Shown here: positions 1 through 5,508 of the stretch, piece after piece
Numbering within the stretch: the first letter of the stretch is position 1
How the letters are laid out: each line of letters starts with the position of its first letter
Source of the DNA: an uncultured Oscillospiraceae bacterium
GTDB lineage: Bacteria; Bacillota; Clostridia; UBA1381
Length of the DNA stretch: 6,107 bases
NCBI GenBank assembly: GCA_945876665.1
Contig: CAMCPC010000082.1
Span: forward strand, 1-6,107
Direction of reading: 5' to 3'
The notes under the pieces: model-generated
What the model was told of the DNA's origin: nothing
Seen by the model: only the letters and a program-made list of their open reading frames with translations
Databases searched by the model: none
Program-made: the position numbers and the translations under genes

Positions 1-632
1 TTCTCACGCAAAGCCTTGATTGACTTCTCCGCAAAATCAGACATCAGCCAGTCACCCTTACATCCGCAGACATTAAATAAGAAATTTTTAAGCATCTGCT
101 GTCCCTGTACAGAATGATTTACCTCTGGGTGGTACTGCACCGCATACAGCTTCTTTTCCTCGTTCTCATAAGCCGCGCATGGACAATCTTTTGAATATGC
201 AGTAATCTTAAAGCCCTCGGGAACACGGTCTATGTAATCCGTATGGCTCATCCAAACAATAGTATTCTTGTCAACATTCTCAAACAACTTGCTTTCGGAG
301 GTTGTTATCTCCGTTTTTCCGTACTCGCTGACAGGTGCGGTATCCACGTGTCCGCCAAGCGAATATGCCATAAGCTGGCTGCCGTAGCATATGCCCAGAA
401 TAGGAATACCAAGCTCAAAAATTGCCTTATCATAGTGCGGTGATTTTTCATCATACACGCTGTTCGGACCGCCTGTAAAGATAATACCCACAGGGTTCTT
501 TTCCTTAATCTTTTCGATAGAATTTTTATATGACATAACCTCGCAGTACACGTTGCATTCACGCACTCTGCGGGCTATAAGCTGATTATACTGACCGCCA
601 AAGTCAAGCACAATTACTGTTTCATTCTGCAT
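1..632 (-). CDS. guaA: GMP synthase (glutamine-hydrolysing), N-terminal part, truncated by window edge
   Basis: GuaA converts XMP, glutamine and ATP to GMP in the last step of guanine nucleotide synthesis, in the cytoplasm. The visible 210 codons cover the class I glutamine amidotransferase domain (about residues 5-190) and the first residues of the ATP-pyrophosphatase domain. The rest of a roughly 510-residue protein lies beyond base 1. The N-terminus reads [19 protein letters not shown]. The nucleophile motif [10 protein letters not shown] puts the catalytic cysteine at residue 82, and QYHPEV supplies His168 and Glu170, so the triad is intact. The oxyanion-side motif GGPNSVY is at 54-60. 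WMSHTDYI (127-134) replaces the more familiar SHGD; from memory this is the usual clostridial form. The start ATG at 632 is preceded by GGAGG at 644-640, seven bases away. The gene has its own promoter, 75 bases after dtd. Identification is very secure. Confidence 0.97.
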   Translation of the reverse strand, partial: MQNETVIVLDFGGQYNQLIARRVRECNVYCEVMSYKNSIEKIKEKNPVGIIFTGGPNSVYDEKSPHYDKAIFELGIPILGICYGSQLMAYSLGGHVDTAPVSEYGKTEITTSESKLFENVDKNTIVWMSHTDYIDRVPEGFKITAYSKDCPCAAYENEEKKLYAVQYHPEVNHSVQGQQMLKNFLFNVCGCKGDWLMSDFAEKSIKALRE

Positions 633-663
633 AATTTTTCCTCCATAGTTTATAATTGAATAT

Positions 664-699
664 TAATTTGATTATATCATTTAATGTAATATTTTGCAA
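664..699 (-). promoter_or_regulatory. Promoter of guaA, sigma-A type with extended -10
   Basis: On the minus strand, -35 TTGCAA (699-694) is followed after exactly 17 bases by a perfect -10 TATAAT (676-671). TG lies one base before the -10, making an extended -10 (TGATATAAT). Transcription should begin near 664, giving a leader of about 32 bases that holds only the GGAGG ribosome binding site (644-640). The leader is too short for a purine riboswitch. No experimental support; assigned from consensus and position. Confidence 0.7.
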
Positions 700-707
700 T
701 ATAAAAA

Positions 708-1151
708 CTATTTTTTACTCTCCAAAATAATCGTCACAGGGCCATCATTGGTGAGTGACACCTTCATATCCGCACCAAATTCGCCTGTTTCGGTATGTAT
801 GCCCTTATCTCGCACATAGGCGACAAAATTCTCATACATTTTATTCGCGCCCACCGGCTCCATTGCGTCGCCGAAATAAGGACGTCTGCCATGTGAGCAG
901 TCGCCGTACAGTGTGAACTGGGATATAACAAGCATACTGCCGTCCACGTCCGCAAGGCTCAAATTCATCTTATCATTTTCATCACTGAAAACACGCAGAT
1001 TTATAATCTTATCGGCAATATATTTCATATCCTCCTCTGTGTCGCCATTACCAACGCCTAAAAGCACCATAAAGCCGTTATCTATTTTGCCCTTTACCTC
1101 GCCGTCAATTTTCACGTCTGCCGACGTTACTCTCTGCACAACCGCTCTCAT
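708..1151 (-). CDS. dtd: D-aminoacyl-tRNA deacylase
   Basis: Dtd hydrolyses the ester bond of D-amino acids, and in many bacteria glycine, wrongly attached to tRNA, keeping them out of protein synthesis. It is a cytoplasmic homodimer. The 147 residues match the usual length of about 145-150. The start MRAVVQRVTSA is canonical. The two active-site signatures are present: SQFTLYGD at residues 77-84 and the Gly-cis-Pro motif NDGPVT at 135-140, with GRRPYF at 88-93 and FGADMKVSL at 125-133 between them. The ATG overlaps the stop of the upstream ABC-F gene in an ATGA arrangement (1151-1148), so translation is probably coupled. The likely Shine-Dalgarno is AAGGGG (1165-1160) inside the ABC-F reading frame, eight bases from the ATG. 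No convincing terminator follows; the sequence after the stop is A/T only with no GC stem. Confidence 0.97.
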   Translation of the reverse strand: MRAVVQRVTSADVKIDGEVKGKIDNGFMVLLGVGNGDTEEDMKYIADKIINLRVFSDENDKMNLSLADVDGSMLVISQFTLYGDCSHGRRPYFGDAMEPVGANKMYENFVAYVRDKGIHTETGEFGADMKVSLTNDGPVTIILESKK

Positions 1152-3052
1152 ACCTCGTACCCCTTTTCTTCTATTTCAAGCTGTAGCTCTTCCCATTCAA
1201 GCATAAGCTCCTCCAGCTCAGAATTTTTCTTTTCAGCTTCCCCCGACAGCTCCGCAAGCTTCGTGAAATCTGCGGCATATTCCGGCTTTGCCATTTCACC
1301 GTTAAGCACCGCTATTTCCTCCTCAAGCCGCTCAATAAGCTCCTCAACCTTTCTAAAACGGTTGATTGTCTTGCGTTTTTCCGCCTCAAGCCGTTTTTGC
1401 TCCTTATAGTCAAGGGCGCTGTCGGTGGTTTTCTTTTCCTCCTTTACGGTATTGCGCGCCGTAAAGCTGTCATAGCCTCCGCTGTAGCTTTCTATGCCGT
1501 TGGGCGTAAGGTACAAAATCCTGTCCGCAAGCTTATTTATAAAATAACGGTCATGGGACACCATGAGCATTGTGCCGTCATAGTCTGTCAAGGCGTTTTC
1601 AAGTGCCTCGCGCGACTCAATATCAAGATGGTTTGTCGGCTCGTCCATGATAAGCAGATTTACGCTCTTCAGCATCAGCTTTACAAGCTCCACTCTTGCT
1701 CTCTCGCCGCCCGACAATTTATGTATTTCCTTGAAAACGTCCTCACCTCGGAACAGGAACACCGCAAGCGCGTTTCTTATCTGCGTCTGCGTCATGTTCG
1801 GATACTCGTCCCACACCTCGTCTATGACGGTTTTATCCATGTGCAGATTTTCCTGTATCTGGTCGTAATAGCCGATATGGATATTCGCGCCGATTTTATA
1901 TTCGCCCTCGGTATGCTCATACTCGCCCATTATTATTTTAAGCAATGTCGTCTTACCGCAGCCGTTAGGACCTAAAAGGAACACCTTTTCGCCCTTTTTT
2001 ATGAGCATATCCACATTCGAAAACAGCTTATTCTCACCGAAAGCCATACCAAGACTTTGCGTTTCAAGCACGTCCTGTCCGCCGCCCGCACAGGCTTTAA
2101 AGGAAAAATACATATCCTCCGCCTCCTGCGTCGGCGCAACAAGGCTGTTTTCCAGTTTTTCAATAACCTTCATCTTGCTTTCGGCAGTTTTTATATTCTT
2201 CTCCCTGCCCCAGCGGCGCTGCTGTTCAACGACGTTTTCAAGACGTTGAATTTCACGCATAGTATTATCGTAATTTCTCTGTTCGGTCTTTTTATCGATT
2301 TCTCTCTGCGCCATATACGCACTGTAGTTGCCGTTATAGGAACGGAAACGCATATTTTCAAGCTCAAAGGTTTTATTCGTCACCCTGTCAAGAAAATATC
2401 TGTCATGGGAAATCACAATAAACGCGCCGTTATAGCTTTTTAAGAAATCCTCAAGCCATTCCACCGACTCAATATCAAGGTGGTTGGTTGGCTCGTCCAA
2501 AAGCAGTAGATTTGCGTCCGACAACAGGATTTTGCCAAGAGCAACGCGCGTTTTCTGTCCGCCCGACAGCTTATCCACGCACAAGCTAAATTCGTCCTCC
2601 GCAAATCCCAGTCCCGTAAGGGTACTCTTTGCCTTTGACTTATAATAGAATCCATCAAGCTCCGAAAAACGTTCCTGCAAGGCGGTCTGACGCTTTACAA
2701 GCGCGTCAAGGTCGCCGATTTTATTCTCAATATCAAAGCGGATTTCGTCAAGCTGCTGTTCTATCTCCATTACCTCTGAAAATACAGTCAGAATTTCGTC
2801 CCATATGCTCTTTTCACTACCGTTTACACTGTACTGGTCAAGGTAGCCGATTTTTAAATTTTTATTGCGGAAAATCTCGCCCTCGTCATAATCCATATCT
2901 CCTGTGATTATCTTGAAAAGGGTGGATTTCCCCGCGCCGTTCACGCCCACAAAGCCGATTTTATCGGCGCTGTCCACATTGAACGACACATTATCAAAAA
3001 GTGTTTCGTCAAGAAACATCTTCTTTATATTACTTCCGTTAAGCAGTATCAT
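1148..3052 (-). CDS. ABC-F family ATPase, YdiF-like, ribosome-associated
   Basis: ABC-F proteins have two ATPase domains and no membrane part. They bind the ribosomal E site and act on the P-site tRNA to rescue or regulate stalled translation. Of 634 residues, domain 1 carries Walker A GVNGAGKST (36-44), signature LSGGQ (162-166), Walker B LLLLDE (182-187) and the switch His216. Domain 2 carries Walker A GPNGCGKTT (361-369), LSGGE (446-450), LLIMDE (466-471) and His500. Both catalytic glutamates (187 and 471) are intact. The charged linker between the domains (about 243-320, rich in E, K, R and Q) is the tRNA-interacting motif. A C-terminal coiled coil (about 540-630, rich in E, K and L) matches the tail of Bacillus YdiF-like members. 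No transmembrane segment is present. AAGGAG (3064-3059), six bases from the ATG, overlaps the previous gene's stop. Family certain; the YdiF sub-group is inferred from memory. Confidence 0.95.
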   Translation of the reverse strand: MILLNGSNIKKMFLDETLFDNVSFNVDSADKIGFVGVNGAGKSTLFKIITGDMDYDEGEIFRNKNLKIGYLDQYSVNGSEKSIWDEILTVFSEVMEIEQQLDEIRFDIENKIGDLDALVKRQTALQERFSELDGFYYKSKAKSTLTGLGFAEDEFSLCVDKLSGGQKTRVALGKILLSDANLLLLDEPTNHLDIESVEWLEDFLKSYNGAFIVISHDRYFLDRVTNKTFELENMRFRSYNGNYSAYMAQREIDKKTEQRNYDNTMREIQRLENVVEQQRRWGREKNIKTAESKMKVIEKLENSLVAPTQEAEDMYFSFKACAGGGQDVLETQSLGMAFGENKLFSNVDMLIKKGEKVFLLGPNGCGKTTLLKIIMGEYEHTEGEYKIGANIHIGYYDQIQENLHMDKTVIDEVWDEYPNMTQTQIRNALAVFLFRGEDVFKEIHKLSGGERARVELVKLMLKSVNLLIMDEPTNHLDIESREALENALTDYDGTMLMVSHDRYFINKLADRILYLTPNGIESYSGGYDSFTARNTVKEEKKTTDSALDYKEQKRLEAEKRKTINRFRKVEELIERLEEEIAVLNGEMAKPEYAADFTKLAELSGEAEKKNSELEELMLEWEELQLEIEEKGYEV

Positions 3053-3065
3053 TTGTTGCTCCTTA
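3053..3065 (-). promoter_or_regulatory. Ribosome binding site of the ABC-F gene overlapping the upstream stop codon
   Basis: The minus strand reads TAAGGAG then CAACAA then ATG. The TAA (3065-3063) ends the SLH glucosaminidase gene and shares its two A bases with the AAGGAG Shine-Dalgarno (3064-3059). The gap between genes is only 10 bases, which implies one mRNA and probable translational coupling. Confidence 0.85.
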
Positions 3066-4163
3066 GTATGTTTTCATGTTATCTATCATCTTAAGAATAT
3101 CGTAGCCGTAATTTATATCGGGACACCATCTGCCGCCAAGCTGTTCAACAAACTTGACCGTTCCCGCCCATGCAATGGATTTTACAACATAATATCTGTC
3201 GTGCGGCTCGCCGATAGGCGCAAGTCCAACATATGCGCTCATATGATTATAATGCGCTCTTACACCGTCATCAGGTGTGGCAAAGGTTTCGTGATCCTCC
3301 GTTTTGTCGCCTGTAGGATTTTTTATCTTTATTCCTGCCCAGTTATTCATCTCAGGCAGCACCGCTCCGCCGTATTTTCCATAGCCTGTTTCCTTGCCTG
3401 CCTGCGCGTACATCACCTCGGGACGTATTCCGAACTGTTCGCCGTAATACCAATACAGCGGAGCAACTTCTATAAATCTGTCAGCCGCGCCCTTGGATTT
3501 TGCCCATGATTGAGCCTGCTCAAGAGTAACCTGTGCGTCACCCGTTATAGGCGTTTTATCAGCCTCCGGATTTACAACACGGTATAAAAATGCGCAGGCT
3601 TCGGCACGTGTAAGCAAGTCCTTCGGTCTGATATTGCCATCATCACCAAGCATATAAAGATTGGCAACGGCAGTTTCAAGCAGATTCTTGTATGCGTCAT
3701 CTACGTCAGCGGCATCCTTAAAGCTGTAGTTTGTAATAGTGTAGCTTGCCGCTGCCTTACCGCCCGAAGCCTTGACAAGAGTTGCGGCAAATTCCTCACG
3801 CGTTACGTACTCACCGCCGTCAAAGAAATCACCCTTTTTCGGCATGCTGCCTTGAATTGTAAGCGCGTATTTATAAAACCAATCTGTTTTCTTGACATCA
3901 CCAAATTCAAGCGTCTTATCCGCTTCAAGTCCGAAGGTATCCGTAAAAATCCTTGCCATCTGCGCCCTTGTGAGGTTTCCGCCAAGGTCAAGCTCGCCGA
4001 ACTCATTGCCCTCAATTATGCCGTTGTCCATACAATACTTAACACTCTGAGCCGCCCACGGGTATTTCTCAATTTCCTTCTGCTGAGATGTACCTGCCGC
4101 AATAACAGGCAAAGCTGCAGCAGACATTGCTGCTGTCAAAATCAATGAAATTATTTTCTTCAT
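3063..4163 (-). CDS. Secreted SLH-domain protein with C-terminal glucosaminidase (GH73-like) domain
   Basis: This is a predicted wall-bound peptidoglycan hydrolase of 366 residues. A signal peptide (1 to about 22, KK then a hydrophobic stretch ending PVIA-A) sends it out of the cell. Three SLH repeats follow, at about 34-80, 87-134 and 148-199, each ending in the expected TRAE-type motif: TRAQ (65-68), TREE (121-124) and TRAE (186-189). In the family these bind pyruvylated secondary cell-wall polymer. From about 225 the sequence resembles an N-acetylglucosaminidase: MYAQAGKETGYGKYGG with likely catalytic Glu258, NNWAGIK (273-279), and HETFATPDDGVRAHYNHM (291-308). The family cleaves the GlcNAc-MurNAc glycan chain. 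Start ATG at 4163 has AAAGGA (4181-4176) 12 bases upstream, a rather long spacing; an in-frame TAA just before the ATG excludes an earlier start. It leads the operon with the ABC-F gene and dtd. Exact glycosidic specificity is inferred. Confidence 0.9.
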   Translation of the reverse strand: MKKIISLILTAAMSAAALPVIAAGTSQQKEIEKYPWAAQSVKYCMDNGIIEGNEFGELDLGGNLTRAQMARIFTDTFGLEADKTLEFGDVKKTDWFYKYALTIQGSMPKKGDFFDGGEYVTREEFAATLVKASGGKAAASYTITNYSFKDAADVDDAYKNLLETAVANLYMLGDDGNIRPKDLLTRAEACAFLYRVVNPEADKTPITGDAQVTLEQAQSWAKSKGAADRFIEVAPLYWYYGEQFGIRPEVMYAQAGKETGYGKYGGAVLPEMNNWAGIKIKNPTGDKTEDHETFATPDDGVRAHYNHMSAYVGLAPIGEPHDRYYVVKSIAWAGTVKFVEQLGGRWCPDINYGYDILKMIDNMKTY

Positions 4164-4199
4164 ATGTTAATCAATTCCTTTCGGATAAAATAAATTCCT

Positions 4200-4235
4200 A
4201 TTATATAGTATACATTAAATTACCGCTGATTTCAA
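4200..4235 (-). promoter_or_regulatory. Promoter of the SLH glucosaminidase / ABC-F / dtd unit, sigma-A type
   Basis: The minus strand shows -35 TTGAAA (4235-4230), a 17-base spacer and -10 TATACT (4212-4207), each hexamer one base from consensus. A second TATAAT (4205-4200) follows directly. Expected transcription start is near 4200, leaving a leader of about 37 bases before the ATG at 4163. The promoter lies wholly within the 90-base gap after dacF. The gap holds no GC-rich hairpin with a T run, so dacF transcripts may also read through. Confidence 0.7.
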
Positions 4236-4253
4236 CAGCATACCTGAATTTAT

Positions 4254-5426
4254 TTACAAATTTTCCGCTGTCATGGTACTGTCACCGTAGAATATCATGC
4301 GAAAAAAGTCCTTTACAATAAGACCTATTCCCTTTTTCTCAACCGCATTTGCAGCGTTTAAGTCAATCTCCGCAAGAGTCTCTCCATCACGGCTGATTTT
4401 CATCGTGCCAAGCTTTTCCCCTGCTTCAAGCGGCGCGGTTATCTGCTCGTCAAGGATTACCTCTTTTGTTACGTTGTCCTCCTGACCCTTCTTCACAAGT
4501 GTGGAGTACGTATCAGCTGCAACCACGCTCACCTCGTTGTCTACACCTTTTTCCACATGCACCCTGTCAATCTCGTCACCTGCCGTAACCTGAGTATTTA
4601 CGGCATAATTCGCAAAGCCGTAATCAAGCAGCGACTTTGCCGAAGAAAACCTTTCTGCCGATGTCGGCGCGCCAAGCACTACTGCGATAAGCTGCATATC
4701 ATTTCTCTTTGCCGTAGCACTCAGACAGCACAGCGCCTTTGATGTTGAGCCTGTCTTAAGACCGTTTGCACCCTCATAAAAGCGTATCAGCTTATTTGTA
4801 TTTGCAAGCTGGAACTTGCCGCCGCGCAGCGTGTCCATCCATATTGAGGTGTAATTGAAAATAGTCTTGTGCTTTATAAGCTCGCGCGACATAATCGCCA
4901 CGTCACGCGCACTGGAATAGTGGTCATCCTCGTCAAGTCCGTTTGTGTTCATAAAATGCGTATTCTCCATGCCAAGCTCCTGCGCTTTTGCGTTCATCAT
5001 ATCCACAAAGGCACTCTCACTTCCCGCAAGATGCTCCGCCATCGCAACACAGCCGTCATTTGCGCTGGCAACTGCTATACCCTTCATCATGTCATTTACG
5101 GTAAGCTGTTCACCCGCTTCAAGGAACATCGTACTTCCGCCGTAGCTCATAGCGTTCTCACTGACCGTCACCATATCATCAAGCGTAATCTTTCCACTGT
5201 CAACCGCTTCCATTATAAGAAGCATTGTCATTACCTTTGTCACGCTTGCAATAGGCACACGTTCATCGGGATTGCTTTCGTAAAGCACCTTTCCCGTACT
5301 ATCCTCCATAAGAATTGCCGACTTTGCATTCAGTCCGAGATCTGTTTCCTGTTCACCCTCTGCAAAGACGCACACGCTCTGCATCATAAAACAGGCACAA
5401 ATAAAAAAGCATATTATTTTCTTCAT
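4254..5426 (-). CDS. dacF: Serine-type D-Ala-D-Ala carboxypeptidase, DacF-like penicillin-binding protein
   Basis: This low-molecular-weight penicillin-binding protein removes the terminal D-alanine from peptidoglycan pentapeptides outside the membrane, limiting cross-linking. Counted from the ATG at 5426 it has 390 residues, typical of the family. A signal peptide (1-22, MKKII... ending VFA) is followed by the peptidase S11 domain with all three active-site motifs: SVTK (Ser61, Lys64), SAN (121-123) and KTG (224-226). A PBP5-type C-terminal beta domain occupies about 275-365, and GLIVKDFFRMIF near 368-379 looks like an amphipathic membrane-anchoring helix. An in-frame GTG 18 bases earlier (5444) is rejected as the start because the strong AAAGGAG (5441-5435) lies inside that extension and is well placed for the ATG. 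It sits next to xerD, as dacF does in the B. subtilis ripX-drm-pupG-dacF cluster. The start codon lies within a long inverted repeat. The DacF name, as against DacA or DacB, is by similarity and context. Confidence 0.93.
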   Translation of the reverse strand: MKKIICFFICACFMMQSVCVFAEGEQETDLGLNAKSAILMEDSTGKVLYESNPDERVPIASVTKVMTMLLIMEAVDSGKITLDDMVTVSENAMSYGGSTMFLEAGEQLTVNDMMKGIAVASANDGCVAMAEHLAGSESAFVDMMNAKAQELGMENTHFMNTNGLDEDDHYSSARDVAIMSRELIKHKTIFNYTSIWMDTLRGGKFQLANTNKLIRFYEGANGLKTGSTSKALCCLSATAKRNDMQLIAVVLGAPTSAERFSSAKSLLDYGFANYAVNTQVTAGDEIDRVHVEKGVDNEVSVVAADTYSTLVKKGQEDNVTKEVILDEQITAPLEAGEKLGTMKISRDGETLAEIDLNAANAVEKKGIGLIVKDFFRMIFYGDSTMTAENL

Positions 5427-5475
5427 ACTTATAACTCCTTTCACAAAGCTTGTATGAATTTATAATATGCTTTTT
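5404..5475. repeat. Interrupted inverted repeat spanning the dacF ribosome binding site and start codon
   Basis: Outer arms 5404-5417 (AAAAAGCATATTAT) and 5462-5475 (ATAATATGCTTTTT) are perfect 14-base reverse complements. Inside them, 5422-5428 (TTCATAC) and 5452-5458 (GTATGAA) form seven more pairs in register, with a 4 by 3 base internal mismatch between the two blocks. The centre is near 5440. In the dacF mRNA sense, the inner right arm contains the AUG, the outer right arm covers roughly codons 4-8 of the signal peptide, and the 23-base loop holds the Shine-Dalgarno. It could act as an RNA hairpin or as a DNA operator; which is unknown. Confidence 0.8.
5427..5441 (-). promoter_or_regulatory. 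Ribosome binding site that decides the dacF start
   Basis: AAAGGAG (5441-5435) is followed by eight bases and then ATG at 5426. This favours the ATG over the GTG at 5444, which would place the site inside the coding sequence. The site falls in the loop of the surrounding inverted repeat, with a small CTTT-GTG-AAAG mini-hairpin (5448-5438) overlapping its first bases. Confidence 0.85.
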
Positions 5476-5485
5476 ATGGTTTTCT
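5459..5485 (-). promoter_or_regulatory. Possible dacF promoter, weak
   Basis: The 82-base gap between xerD and dacF contains a -10-like TATTAT (5467-5462) or TATAAA (5464-5459). The only -35-like partner seen is TAGAAA (5486-5481), 16 bases before TATAAA. Neither is close to sigma-A consensus on both sides. The -10 overlaps the outer arm of the inverted repeat. The stretch CATATTAT (5469-5462) also resembles -10 elements of sporulation sigma factors, but no correctly spaced -35 is present. The gene could instead be expressed from the xerD transcript. Confidence 0.3.
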
Positions 5486-5508
5486 ATTCATTTTTTAGAA
5501 ATGTGTTT

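Noticed and set aside
633..707. Purine riboswitch or terminator between dtd and guaA
   Set aside because: The gap is too short and AT-rich for a riboswitch, and the A-run/T-run after dtd has no GC stem, so it is not a credible intrinsic terminator.
1397..1975. 192-residue plus-strand open frame inside the ABC-F gene
   Set aside because: It is antisense to conserved ATPase motifs, resembles no family and lacks a convincing ribosome binding site; it is a shadow of the real gene.
1148..3052. Antibiotic-resistance ABC-F gene
   Set aside because: It lies in a housekeeping operon, lacks the leader-peptide attenuator region common before resistance ABC-F genes, and looks YdiF-like in its C-terminal coiled coil.
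2904..3509. 201-residue plus-strand open frame crossing the ABC-F / SLH glucosaminidase junction
   Set aside because: It runs antisense through two well-supported genes and has no recognisable product.
4148..4196. A matching inverted repeat around the SLH glucosaminidase start, like that at dacF
   Set aside because: Only about 9 of 10 A/T bases match (AAATTATTTT versus the complement of AAAATAAATT), which is expected by chance in such AT-rich sequence.
4164..4253. Terminator hairpin after dacF (GCTG ... CAGC around 4225-4239)
   Set aside because: Only about four pairs with no following T run; the same bases are better explained as the -35 region of the next promoter.
5360..5426. Lipoprotein signal in dacF (cysteines in the hydrophobic stretch)
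   Set aside because: The cysteines are not in an L-A/S-G/A-C lipobox; a VFA signal peptidase I site fits better.
4869..5465. 198-residue plus-strand open frame opposite dacF, rich in histidine and cysteine
   Set aside because: Its composition is what reading the antisense of dacF gives; no domain is recognisable, and the opposite strand carries all three penicillin-binding motifs.
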